From Neobacillus bataviensis LMG 21833 (GTDB lineage Bacteria; Bacillota; Bacilli; Bacillales; Cytobacillaceae), in contig NZ_AJLS01000053.1 of the NCBI RefSeq assembly GCF_000307875.1, forward strand, positions 1-54,486: DNA of 54,486 nucleotides. The letters run 5' to 3'. Below, in pieces: positions 26,728 to 34,918 of the stretch; within the stretch, counting starts at the first letter, position 1, and every line of letters begins with the position of its first letter. The position numbers were made by a program, and so were the translations under genes. The notes below the pieces were generated by a model. The model searched no databases. It worked only from the letters and a program-made list of their open reading frames with translations, and was not told the DNA's origin.

Positions 26728-27225
26728 TTGACGGAAAAAGAAAAGTTAGGAAATTATCCAAAACAAATGTCCTTTACAGCAATGGTTTTTTGGACGGGTT
26801 TATTTGGGGGGCTATTTTGGGGAACAATTGGGTACATTGCATCCTATTTTAATTTTACAGAAGTTAGCCCCCGTGTCATAATCGAACCATGGGTACTTGG
26901 AAATTGGAAAAATGGCTGGCTTGGGACGGTTATCTCCATTATATTATTGGGTGTTTTATCGATTATAGCTGCGTATGTTTACTATGCTTTACTAAGAAAG
27001 TTCAAAGGATTTTGGTTTGGGCTGGGTTACGGCGTCGTGTTGTTCCTATTGGTTTTTTTTATCCTGAATCCTCTATTTCCCGGAATAAAAACATTTGCTG
27101 AATTAAGCAGGGATACCATCATTACGTCTATTTGTTTATATATCGTATATGGGATTTTCATTGGTTATTCCATAAATTACGAGTTTGAACTTAATAAAGT
27201 ACAAGTGAACGAGGCTTCGACTTAA
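26728..27225 (+). CDS. yqhR: YqhR membrane protein
   Basis: This 165-residue protein has four predicted membrane helices (about 14-38, 60-84, 92-115 and 128-148) and short charged ends. Position after divergent yqhQ and the topology match B. subtilis YqhR. The start is TTG with GGGGG 7 nt upstream. The function is unknown. In B. subtilis the type II dehydroquinase gene yqhS follows; here the next gene is pepP. Confidence 0.85.
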   Translation: MTEKEKLGNYPKQMSFTAMVFWTGLFGGLFWGTIGYIASYFNFTEVSPRVIIEPWVLGNWKNGWLGTVISIILLGVLSIIAAYVYYALLRKFKGFWFGLGYGVVLFLLVFFILNPLFPGIKTFAELSRDTIITSICLYIVYGIFIGYSINYEFELNKVQVNEAST

Positions 27226-27301
27226 GCTATAGATTAGTTTGAATAATCAGGTTGTGTTAAAATATTTTTATCCTACAGATAAGAAATGGAGAGTGGAGAC
27301 T

Positions 27302-28363
27302 ATGGAAAAAGTAGATAAATTAAGAGCAAATTTTTCGCAACATGGTATTGATGGGATTCTAATTACCAGTCCTTTTAATCGCCGCTACATATCTAACTTT
27401 ACCGGAACTGCCGGTGTTGTTTTAATTAGTGCTGATAAGGCGCAGTTTATTACAGATTTTCGCTATCTTGAACAAGCCTCAAAACAGTGCCAGGGTTTTG
27501 AAATTGTTAAATTTGCTAGTTCCATTCCTGAAGAAATAGCACGTCTTGCTAAAGAATTAGGAATTCAAAAACTAGGTTTTGAAGAAGATCATCTCACTTA
27601 CTCTTTATTTAAAGTATATGAGAAAGAAGTGGAAGCTGAACTTGTACCAATTTCTGATGTAATAGAAAAGTTACGCTTGATTAAGACCGATGCAGAGATT
27701 AAGATATTAAAGGTAGCAGCAGATATTGCTGATGCTGCATTTAAACACATTTTAGACTTCATTCGTCCTGGAAAAACGGAACTTGAAGTATCGAATGAAT
27801 TAGAGTTCTTTATGAGAAGGGCCGGAGCGACTTCATCTTCCTTTAATACAATTGTTGCCTCGGGTCATCGTTCTGCACTACCACACGGTGTCGCGAGTGA
27901 TAAAGTGATAGAGGCTGGAGATTTTGTTACAATGGACTACGGTGCCTATTACAATGGGTATGTTTCTGATATAACTAGGACAGTTGCTGTTGGTGAGCCA
28001 AATTCCAAGCTTAAAGAAATTTATGACATTGTTCTTGAAGCGCAAGTACGTGGTATGGCTGGATTCAAACCAGGATTGACAGGTAAGGAAGCAGATGCTT
28101 TAACTAGAGACTACATAACAGAAAAGGGTTTTGGGGAATACTTTGGACATTCAACTGGTCATGGTATTGGGCTTGAGATTCATGAAGGGCCTGCTTTGTC
28201 AATGAAATCTGACATTATTTTAGAACCCGGAATGGTTGTAACCTGTGAACCAGGTATCTATATTCCAGGTCTTGGCGGCGTTCGAATTGAAGATGATACG
28301 CTCATAACCCAAAATGGTAACGAGGCACTTACCCATTCAACCAAAGAACTAATTATACTGTAA
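27302..28363 (+). CDS. pepP: Xaa-Pro dipeptidase/aminopeptidase (M24 family)
   Basis: This 353-residue metallopeptidase (YqhT in B. subtilis) removes N-terminal residues next to proline. The creatinase-like N-domain is followed by the pita-bread catalytic domain with metal ligands in MDYGAYYNGYVSDITRT, HSTGHGIGLEIHE, EPGIYI and RIEDD. ATG 27302 has a GGAG ribosome site; an upstream in-frame TTG at 27239 is rejected. The gene lies 21 bp before efp and is probably cotranscribed with it, as in B. subtilis. Confidence 0.95.
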   Translation: MEKVDKLRANFSQHGIDGILITSPFNRRYISNFTGTAGVVLISADKAQFITDFRYLEQASKQCQGFEIVKFASSIPEEIARLAKELGIQKLGFEEDHLTYSLFKVYEKEVEAELVPISDVIEKLRLIKTDAEIKILKVAADIADAAFKHILDFIRPGKTELEVSNELEFFMRRAGATSSSFNTIVASGHRSALPHGVASDKVIEAGDFVTMDYGAYYNGYVSDITRTVAVGEPNSKLKEIYDIVLEAQVRGMAGFKPGLTGKEADALTRDYITEKGFGEYFGHSTGHGIGLEIHEGPALSMKSDIILEPGMVVTCEPGIYIPGLGGVRIEDDTLITQNGNEALTHSTKELIIL

Positions 28364-28384
28364 TGGATTTAGGAGGATTTAATC

Positions 28385-28942
28385 ATGATTTCTGTTAACG
28401 ATTTTAAAACAGGATTGACAATCGAAGTGGATGGCGGCTTATGGCGCGTCATGGATTTCCAACATGTAAAGCCAGGTAAGGGAGCAGCGTTTGTTCGTTC
28501 AAAGCTGCGTAACCTTCGGAACGGAGCAATCCAAGAAAAAACATTCCGAGCCGGTGAGAAAGTAGAAAAAGCGCAAATTGATAACCGTAAAATGCAATAT
28601 CTTTATGCTAGCGGTGATTCACACGTGTTTATGGATATGGATTCTTATGAACAAGTAGAACTTCCGGCAAACAACATTGAATATGAATTAAAGTTTTTGA
28701 AAGAAAACATGGAAGTTCATATTATGATGTTTAATCATGAAACGCTTGGTGTTGAATTACCAAATACGGTTGAATTAGAAGTAACAGAAACGGAACCGGG
28801 AATTAAAGGTGACACAGCGTCTGGTGGTACAAAGCCTGCAACCCTTGAAACGGGACTTATTGTTCAAGTTCCTTTCTTCGTTAACCAAGGAGATCGATTA
28901 ATTATTAATACAACGGAAGCTTCTTACGTATCACGTGCGTAA
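28385..28942 (+). CDS. efp: Translation elongation factor P
   Basis: This 185-residue EF-P relieves ribosome stalling at polyproline. Three beta-barrel domains are present: the KOW-like N-domain [10 protein letters not shown], and the domain II loop [17 protein letters not shown], whose Lys32 region is the modification site in Bacillus (5-aminopentanol type). The family C-terminus GDRLIINT is present. An AGGAGG ribosome site precedes the ATG. The gene is followed by a strong terminator. No EF-P modification genes occur in the window. Confidence 0.97.
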   Translation: MISVNDFKTGLTIEVDGGLWRVMDFQHVKPGKGAAFVRSKLRNLRNGAIQEKTFRAGEKVEKAQIDNRKMQYLYASGDSHVFMDMDSYEQVELPANNIEYELKFLKENMEVHIMMFNHETLGVELPNTVELEVTETEPGIKGDTASGGTKPATLETGLIVQVPFFVNQGDRLIINTTEASYVSRA

Positions 28943-28957
28943 TTTGTTTCTAAACAT

Positions 28958-28995
28958 AAGGTCTTTGTCCGTTTACCGGACCAAGGCCTTTTTCT
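28958..28995 (+). terminator. Terminator after efp
   Basis: AAGGTCTTTGTCCG pairs with CGGACCAAGGCCTT (one bulge/mismatch) and is followed by TTTTC. Confidence 0.88.
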
Positions 28996-29124
28996 TTTAA
29001 AAATAATTTCCACTTTTTAAAGATTAAAAACTTCACTAAATAGTAAGAATTAGCAACAATTAAACCAGTCCCTTTTTGTTACAATAAACGAGAATAAGAC
29101 ATTAAAGGAAGGGGTGAAACAGAT

Positions 29125-29571
29125 ATGAAACGAATAACATCTCTCTTGTTCCTTTTTATTTTAATTGCGATTGTCGCAGCGGGATGCAGCTCTAAAATGG
29201 ATAATGTAACACTGGATAAAAAACATAAGCCGCTGCCTGATTATGTTATGAATTCTTCAGAAAAAATTCAAGAGACTTATATCTTGGCGTCCACCTATCC
29301 AGAGGTAATAGCGCAAGTACCTTGCTATTGCGGATGCTTTGCACAGGATGGCCATAAAAGTAATTTAGATTGCTATATTGATCAAATGGGACCTAATAAT
29401 GCTGTTGAAGAATGGGATTCGATGAGTATATCGTGAGACGTCTGTATCGATATCGCCCGGGAGGCGATAGATATGCATCTTGACGGTAAAAGTCCTAAGA
29501 AAATTTATCAGCTAATCACTAAGAAGTATGAAGATTTTGGGGAACCAACTCCAACACCCGAACCAAAGTAG
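29125..29571 (+). CDS. PCYCGC-type lipoprotein with in-frame TGA (candidate selenoprotein)
   Basis: The product has a lipoprotein signal peptide with Cys21 in VAAGCSS, the family motif PCYCGC at 66-71, GHKSNLDCYI, and after the TGA the rest of the family: DVCIDIAREAIDMHLDGKSP and the typical EPTPTPEPK tail. The TGA (29434-29436, codon 104) is in frame and falls where relatives have the first Cys of a CxxC (WDxxxxxCGVCxxIA), with identical spacing from Trp97. I read it as selenocysteine: Sec104-Asp-Val-Cys107. A hairpin follows 21 nt later. A nonsense mutation is the alternative; then only 103 residues are made. The gene precedes a cytochrome c gene and the ccm operon, suggesting extracytoplasmic redox or metal work. 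Confidence 0.8.
29443..29475 (+). promoter_or_regulatory. Candidate bacterial SECIS hairpin after TGA
   Basis: TATCGCC at 29451-29457 pairs with GGCGATA at 29463-29469, giving seven base pairs closed by a CGGGA loop. A lower helix (TGTAT with ATATG) is separated by a small internal loop. The apical loop begins 21 nt after the TGA and has G in the second position, within the range known for SelB-binding bSECIS elements. It lies in coding sequence, as required in bacteria. Folding and SelB recognition are not tested. Confidence 0.55.
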
Positions 29572-29581
29572 GGAGTAACCC

Positions 29582-30265
29582 ATGAAAAAGCTATTAATCG
29601 GATTTTATCTTTTGATTATTATTGGAATAATTGTTTGTTTAAGTAATAGCGATATTTTCGCCAGCAAAAATTCGCAAGCGATTGCCGCAGGAGAAAAGCT
29701 ATATAATAAAAATTGCCTTATCTGCCATGGGAAAACAGGAAAAGGTGAAGGGCCTTATGCTGGAACTGCTCTTAATAATCAGCATTTTTTGAGCACTGTA
29801 TCCGATAAGGATTTATTTAATTATGTGAAATTTGGCAGAGAAGGAACATCAATGCCGGCTTATGATTCAAGATTATCCGATAAGGATTTACATAATCTTG
29901 TTGCCTTCATAAGGGATTGGCAAAACAAAGAAATTGAATTTGACATACCCAAAACCATTTTAGGTGATTCTGTAAATGGGGAAAAACAATACAATTTATA
30001 TTGCCTAAACTGTCATGGTGAAGCAGGTGCGGGAAAAGTAAAAATGGGTACGGTACTTTCCAATTCGCACTATTTAGAATACACGACAGATCAGCAAATT
30101 TGGATTACCACAGCTTACGGCCGTGAAGAAACACGTATGGGACCATCATTAAAAAGTCTTGAAGGCGCGCGGCAATTAAGTGAAAAAGATATTACAGACA
30201 TCGTTAGTTATATCCGCACTTTAAAGCCAATTAAAGAAACACCAAACGATTATCTCAAACCTTGA
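29582..30265 (+). CDS. Membrane-anchored dihaem cytochrome c
   Basis: This 227-residue protein has an N-terminal signal anchor (residues 4-21) and two cytochrome c domains. Haem attachment sites are C45-L-I-C-H49 and C141-L-N-C-H145. The distal ligand candidates are Met91 in GTSMPAYD and a Met in the REETRMGPS segment. Both domains are class I-like and outside the membrane. It begins 10 nt after the selenoprotein candidate and probably shares its transcript. The adjacent ccm operon would attach its haems. Partners could be an oxidase or another reductase elsewhere. Confidence 0.94.
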   Translation: MKKLLIGFYLLIIIGIIVCLSNSDIFASKNSQAIAAGEKLYNKNCLICHGKTGKGEGPYAGTALNNQHFLSTVSDKDLFNYVKFGREGTSMPAYDSRLSDKDLHNLVAFIRDWQNKEIEFDIPKTILGDSVNGEKQYNLYCLNCHGEAGAGKVKMGTVLSNSHYLEYTTDQQIWITTAYGREETRMGPSLKSLEGARQLSEKDITDIVSYIRTLKPIKETPNDYLKP

Positions 30266-30293
30266 ACCTGGAAAATAGGTTCAAGGTTTTTTT
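30258..30293 (+). terminator. Terminator after cytochrome c gene
   Basis: AACCTTGAACCT pairs with AGGTTCAAGGTT around a 7-nt loop, followed by TTTTT. The stem overlaps the last codons. It separates the lipoprotein-cytochrome unit from the ccm operon. Confidence 0.9.
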
Positions 30294-30400
30294 GTACCCA
30301 AAATATACAAATGTGAACAATTTGTGGTAGTTTTTTGTCGAAATCGTAACGTTTCTTACCACTTAACAAAATGTTCAAGAGTGGGTCAACAACTATAGAT

Positions 30401-30415
30401 TGATAACGATTATAT
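30401..30415. promoter_or_regulatory. Fur/PerR-like box upstream of the ccm operon
   Basis: TGATAACGATTATAT matches the 7-1-7 Fur consensus TGATAATNATTATCA at 11 of 14 fixed positions and the PerR consensus about equally. It lies 74 nt before the first ccm-operon gene, in AT-rich sequence suited to a promoter. Control by iron or peroxide would be sensible for haem-handling genes, but this is tentative. Confidence 0.3.
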
Positions 30416-30488
30416 TTATTTCAAAGAGGACTATAGTGAAAAATAGAACCTTCTACGAATGAGTTTTTGAAGGTCAAGGAGGATTAAT

Positions 30489-31544
30489 ATGCTTAAGAAT
30501 AAATGGTTGGCATTGTTTGTCATTGCATCGTTCCTCACTAGTTTTATCAGCTTCAAAGCTAGTGCTGAAACTGCATTTCAGGCAGAAAAGTTCCCTTTTA
30601 AGGAAATGCAAGTTCAGGTAATGCCTGAATTTGATTACCCGGAGGATTGGGGATCAAAAGATACCCCGTCATTACTAGTAGGCCAGTATGGAACAATTGC
30701 CAACAAGAGCGGCCAAGACTATGAGGGGGAAATTGAAATTCCCGTCCCGGCGATGGAAAAAGGGTTTGAAGCCTATTTAGTAGCAGAATTTCCTGAAGAG
30801 AATAAACCCGAAGTACAACGTCCGTATGATGTAGACAAAGAAAAAGGGATTGTGACCTGGAAGCCGGCAAAGGCAATTAAAAATAATGAGACTTATAAAT
30901 TTGTTATTGAGTACTATACCAAATCAATCGACGTTAAAGACAAAAAGAGATTTACATATCAATTAGTTAATAATGCTGACATCGACCAATTGGATGTGGT
31001 CTTTTACGCACCAATGGAAGCAAAGGAAATCAAACTTGAGCCCAAGGCGGAAAGTAATACAAAAAGTGAGTATGGTGAAGAGCTATATTACTACCAATAT
31101 AAAAATGTAAAAGCTGGGGATAACCTGAACTATTCCTTCTCTTATAAGAAAGAAGGAACGGAATCTACATTGGAAGCAATTAATAAAAAGCAGCCGCCAA
31201 ATGATGAAAACCATAGTGGTGTGACCACCGCAACAGACCAAGTTACTAAAGGAGGAACTGACAACTCTAAGCGTCCGATCATTGGAGTCGGCGGTGCATC
31301 GATTATTGGAATTGCCCTTATTATTGCCGGCCTCTTTGTCTTCCTAGGATTGAAAGGTAACGCTGAAACGGGTCTTAAAGCAGCTGACAAGGATAAAAAA
31401 ACTAAACAACAATCAAAGCAAACGACCGGCAAAAAGGACATCAAGTCTGCAAATACTGAAGAAAAGAAGGAACTGCGCAAAAAACTTTTAACGGGAAAAA
31501 TTGACCAAGAAATGTATGAAGAAGAAATAAAAAAATTAATTTAA
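30489..31544 (+). CDS. Unknown exported, C-terminally anchored protein of the ccm operon
   Basis: This 351-residue protein has a signal peptide (residues 1-27), a beta-rich outer domain of about 210 residues, and a low-complexity linker (PPNDENHSG region). A single membrane helix lies near residues 263-287, followed by a cytoplasmic lysine-rich tail ending KKELRKKLLTGKIDQEMYEE, which resembles the short helical motif of CcmI N-terminal regions. There are no cysteines in the outer domain, so it is not a thiol enzyme. It is the first gene of the ccm operon, 13 nt before ccmE. The same layout is seen in the gene at 34915. A role as apocytochrome or haem-transfer helper is inference. Confidence 0.7.
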   Translation: MLKNKWLALFVIASFLTSFISFKASAETAFQAEKFPFKEMQVQVMPEFDYPEDWGSKDTPSLLVGQYGTIANKSGQDYEGEIEIPVPAMEKGFEAYLVAEFPEENKPEVQRPYDVDKEKGIVTWKPAKAIKNNETYKFVIEYYTKSIDVKDKKRFTYQLVNNADIDQLDVVFYAPMEAKEIKLEPKAESNTKSEYGEELYYYQYKNVKAGDNLNYSFSYKKEGTESTLEAINKKQPPNDENHSGVTTATDQVTKGGTDNSKRPIIGVGGASIIGIALIIAGLFVFLGLKGNAETGLKAADKDKKTKQQSKQTTGKKDIKSANTEEKKELRKKLLTGKIDQEMYEEEIKKLI

Positions 31545-31557
31545 TGAGGTGAGTGGA

Positions 31558-32010
31558 ATGAAAAAAAATACGATTGTCATGCTTGGCGGATTTATAATTG
31601 CCGGAGCTATTGTGTTCCTCCTTATGGCGGCGACACCAGGCTCTAGTGGGGTTGAGTTGACGATGAAAGAGCTATTGGCAACGCAGGAACAGCATAAAGA
31701 TGATTTTGTCACGGTTGAGGGTTTATTAATGGAAGATTCCATTAAGTGGAATCCGGATAAAATTGAATTGAAATTTGATGTAAAAAACAATGAGGGTCAA
31801 ATCATGCATGTCATCCATAACGGACCCAAACCTGATAATTTTTCCGAAGGGGTTATTACCATTCTTCAAGGATCACCTACTAAGAAGGATACTTTTGTAG
31901 CTGAATCTGTGAAAACTAGATGTCCTTCAAAATACGAAGGCAAAGACATGAAAGATTATGATCCTGAAACACATAAAGAAAAGCTAAATCAACCACCGAA
32001 AGAAAAATAA
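31558..32010 (+). CDS. ccmE: Haem chaperone CcmE (CxxxY variant)
   Basis: CcmE receives haem from CcmABCD outside the membrane and passes it to CcmF/H. This 150-residue protein has one N-terminal anchor (residues 5-26), an OB-fold body, and the motif C122-P-S-K-Y126. Most CcmE proteins bind haem through His in HxxxY; the Cys variant is known from archaea and some bacteria (System I*). ATG 31558 is preceded by GAGGTGAG; an in-frame GTG at 31549 lies inside that site. The gene lies between the unknown anchored protein and ccmF. Confidence 0.92.
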   Translation: MKKNTIVMLGGFIIAGAIVFLLMAATPGSSGVELTMKELLATQEQHKDDFVTVEGLLMEDSIKWNPDKIELKFDVKNNEGQIMHVIHNGPKPDNFSEGVITILQGSPTKKDTFVAESVKTRCPSKYEGKDMKDYDPETHKEKLNQPPKEK

Positions 32011-32037
32011 CAGGCTTAAGTCTAAGAAGGTGACGAA

Positions 32038-34020
32038 ATGTTTTTATTTGCCAACGCAACAATTTATATTGGATTAGCCATTGCCATCTATTCGCTCCTC
32101 ATTCTTACCTTGGGGATTAGTACCAAAAACCAAAAACTCGTCAATAGTGGAAAAGGTGGAATGATTGCATTATTTGTCTGTGCAGCACTTGCAATGCTTT
32201 CCTTGTTTTACCTTTTAGCAACATCGCAGTTCCAGTACGAATACGTAAGTGATTATACAAGCAGTGAACTGCCAATCATATATAAACTTACTGCTCTTTG
32301 GGCCGGTAATGCTGGTTCCTTGTTATTATGGACATTCTTTTTAACACTTTACATGATTATGATTGCTTTTTCTCGGAAGATGAAAGGAAATCCAATGGTT
32401 CCCTACATTTCCGCCATTTTGATGGCCAATGCGGTTTTCTTCTTCTTCATCTTAGGGTTTGTCGCAAAACCATTTTTATTATTAGATACTGTTCCAATTG
32501 AAGGAAAAGGGTTAAACCCTATGCTGCAAAACCCTGGAATGATTATCCATCCAGTTACCCTTTACCTTGGGTACGTGGGTCTTGCGGTTCCATTTGCCTT
32601 CGCAATGGCGGCCCTGCTTCTGAAAAACGTTGATGATTTTTGGATTAAAATGACGAGACGCTGGACGATTGTTGCTTGGTTATTCTTGAGTCTTGGAAAT
32701 ATTTTTGGCGGTCAGTGGGCATATGTGGAACTTGGCTGGGGCGGATACTGGGCATGGGATCCGGTTGAAAATGCTTCCTTTATGCCATGGTTAACGGCCA
32801 CCGCGTTCTTGCATTCCGTGATGATTCAAGAGCGGAAAAATATGCTGAAAATATGGAATATCAGCTTAATCATTGTTTCTTATGCACTTACACTATTTGG
32901 AACATTCCTTGTACGAAGCGGCGTACTGACATCTGTCCATGCATTCGCCAATTCAAATCTAGGATTATACTTCTTAATCTTCATGGGTATTGCTGTCATT
33001 CTAGCTCTATATGTTTTAATGAGCCGCTACAACCTGCTTAAACGCAGTGCCGGGGAATTTAATTCATTTGTATCAAAAGAAAGCAGCTTCTTAGTTAACA
33101 ATCTATTACTTGTCGGGGCAGCATTTGCAGTGTTCTGGGGAACCATTTTCCCACTAGTATCTGAAGCTGTTCGTGGTACGAAAGTAACTGTTGGTCTCCC
33201 ATTCTTTAATAAGGTTGAAGCACCTATTCTTTTATCGATGATGTTTGTCATGGCAGTTTGTCCAATGCTTGCCTGGCAGAAATCTACCGTAAAAAATCTA
33301 AAGAAGAACTTTATGATTCCAGCGATTCTTGCAATTGTTGGCATGGTACTCATGGTTGTATTAGGGATTCAAAAAGCATGGGCCGTCATTGGCTACGGAG
33401 TTATCATTCTATTATTAATTACCCATTTTCTGGAGTTTTATAGAGGGGTAAAAGCTAGAAGGAAAATGACGAAAGAATCACCAATTGTAGCTTTGTATCG
33501 TTTGATGATCCGTAACCGCCGCAGATATGGCGGATATATCGTTCATCTGGGGATTGCCTTCATTACAATGGGAATTATCGGTTCACAAAACTACGATGTT
33601 GAGACCATGAAAACGGTACCTCTTGGGGGGACGATTGAGCTAAAGGATTATCGGATCAACTATGAGCGACTAGACCAGAAAAGAGAAGGAATTAACGATA
33701 TTGTTTATGCAGATTTAACGGTATTTAGGAATGGGAAAAAATTAGGGACTTTCCAACCTGAAAAAGTATTCTACGGCAACTGGGAACAGCCTTCTTCCGA
33801 AGTGGCGATTATCTCCTCTGTCAAAGAAGACTTATATATTGTTCTAAGTGCATGGGAAGATGATGGCAAAGCCACATTTGTTGTGAAAATAAATCCGATG
33901 ATGAACTGGTTATGGTTTGGTTCCTTCATGATCGTGATTGGTGCACTATTCGCCGTTTGGAACGGAAAATATGGAAATGTCACTCCGAGATACACGGGAA
34001 TACGCAAAGAGGTATCTTAA
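32038..34020 (+). CDS. ccmF: Cytochrome c haem lyase subunit CcmF
   Basis: This 660-residue, multi-helix membrane protein is the haem-lyase core of System I. It contains the WWD haem-binding signature GGYWAWDPVENASFMPWL near residue 240, conserved His in NPGMIIHPVTLYLGYV, and the late GGYIVHLGIAFITMGIIG segment. Length is typical. It is cotranscribed with ccmE (27 nt apart) and ccmH (1 nt apart). It should act with CcmH to reduce haem iron and join haem from CcmE to the CxxCH motifs. Confidence 0.96.
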   Translation: MFLFANATIYIGLAIAIYSLLILTLGISTKNQKLVNSGKGGMIALFVCAALAMLSLFYLLATSQFQYEYVSDYTSSELPIIYKLTALWAGNAGSLLLWTFFLTLYMIMIAFSRKMKGNPMVPYISAILMANAVFFFFILGFVAKPFLLLDTVPIEGKGLNPMLQNPGMIIHPVTLYLGYVGLAVPFAFAMAALLLKNVDDFWIKMTRRWTIVAWLFLSLGNIFGGQWAYVELGWGGYWAWDPVENASFMPWLTATAFLHSVMIQERKNMLKIWNISLIIVSYALTLFGTFLVRSGVLTSVHAFANSNLGLYFLIFMGIAVILALYVLMSRYNLLKRSAGEFNSFVSKESSFLVNNLLLVGAAFAVFWGTIFPLVSEAVRGTKVTVGLPFFNKVEAPILLSMMFVMAVCPMLAWQKSTVKNLKKNFMIPAILAIVGMVLMVVLGIQKAWAVIGYGVIILLLITHFLEFYRGVKARRKMTKESPIVALYRLMIRNRRRYGGYIVHLGIAFITMGIIGSQNYDVETMKTVPLGGTIELKDYRINYERLDQKREGINDIVYADLTVFRNGKKLGTFQPEKVFYGNWEQPSSEVAIISSVKEDLYIVLSAWEDDGKATFVVKINPMMNWLWFGSFMIVIGALFAVWNGKYGNVTPRYTGIRKEVS

Positions 34021-34021
34021 T

Positions 34022-34525
34022 ATGAAAAATAAAATTTATCTTGGACTGCTCATAATTGCGTTTATCTTTCAAGGTTCTTTCATTCGTGTGGAAGCAAAAG
34101 AGTTTGATTATAAATCTCCTGAATTCAAAGCGGTTGCCCAGCAATTTGCCTGCACTTGCGGCTGCGGACAGGATCATTACGAATGTGATCCAAATACGTG
34201 TAATCTGACAACTGATTTTAAAAAGGATTTAGTTGAGATGATGAACAAAGGCTGGGATAAGGATAAAATCCGTGAGTACTATGTCAATATTTACGGTGAA
34301 GAAATTTTAACTTCCCCGGAGAAAAGCGGTTTTAGCCTGACTGCATGGGTTCTCCCATTTGTTGTATTAGGAGCAGCAGGAATAGCTGTGTTTATCCTCA
34401 TCCGTAAATGGGTGAAGAAAAAAGGAATCGAAGAAGTAGTCAATAATTTCGAGACCACCGAGGATGAAGTAGAGGGAGAAATCCTTTCTTCCATGATCGA
34501 TGAAGAACGCAAAAAGTATCTTTAG
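34022..34525 (+). CDS. ccmH: CcmH-like cytochrome c maturation protein with CxCGC motif
   Basis: This 167-residue protein has a signal peptide (1-25), an outer domain and one membrane helix at about 103-123. Instead of the LRCxxCQ motif of proteobacterial CcmH it has FACTCGCG (Cys44, Cys46, Cys48) with further Cys55 and Cys60. The following helix FKKDLVEMMNKGWDKDKIRE and YGEEIL fit the CcmH pattern. The start is ATG 34022; a longer frame from 33938 only overlaps ccmF. CcmH reduces apocytochrome thiols before haem attachment. The CxCGC motif recalls the PCYCGC of the lipoprotein at 29125. Confidence 0.88.
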   Translation: MKNKIYLGLLIIAFIFQGSFIRVEAKEFDYKSPEFKAVAQQFACTCGCGQDHYECDPNTCNLTTDFKKDLVEMMNKGWDKDKIREYYVNIYGEEILTSPEKSGFSLTAWVLPFVVLGAAGIAVFILIRKWVKKKGIEEVVNNFETTEDEVEGEILSSMIDEERKKYL

Positions 34526-34537
34526 GATGTGAACATA

Positions 34538-34918
34538 ATGCACGATATCTCAATCATTTCGATGATTTTCACTGCGGCATTGGCGCTTGTTAGTTTATTT
34601 CTAATATTATCACCATTATTTAAGTGGGGTCATCTTCCCTATTTACATGTTGGTACAAAGGGTCAGGATTTGGCGACAACGAAAGAAGCACTTTTAACAA
34701 CTCTTAATGAGATAGAGTTTGAGTACAAAATGGATAAAATCTCGCATGCAGATTATAAACACCTAAAGAAGCAGTATGAAATAGAAGTGGCCAGTATTAT
34801 GAAGGAAGAAGAACAAATAGTGGAACCAAGTGTTGATCATGATCTTATGGCAGAAGTGGAAAAAGAAATTGAAGCGCAAATGCAAACTTATAAGAAGAAA
34901 AAGGGGGAAGAAAAGTGA
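34538..34918 (+). CDS. CcmI N-terminal-like protein
   Basis: This 126-residue protein has one membrane helix (about 7-26) and a cytoplasmic helical segment TLNEIEFEYKMDKISHADYK typical of the N-terminal part of CcmI/CycH (L-x-E-l-E-f-D-y-x-x-G-K-l-s-x-x-D-Y). The TPR domain that holds the apocytochrome tail in CcmI is missing. The ATG at 34538 has AGGA 10 nt upstream; GTG 34529 is too close. It overlaps the next gene by 4 nt. The operon position between ccmH and ccmA supports a role in the lyase complex. Confidence 0.7.
   Translation: MHDISIISMIFTAALALVSLFLILSPLFKWGHLPYLHVGTKGQDLATTKEALLTTLNEIEFEYKMDKISHADYKHLKKQYEIEVASIMKEEEQIVEPSVDHDLMAEVEKEIEAQMQTYKKKKGEEK

Noticed and set aside
29437..29571. 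Separate small gene after the TGA
   Set aside because: The segment is in the same frame as the lipoprotein, continues its family sequence and has no ribosome site before its first ATG.
33938..34021. Longer N-terminus for CcmH
   Set aside because: The extension lies in ccmF and removes the signal peptide from the N-terminus; ATG 34022 is a proper start.
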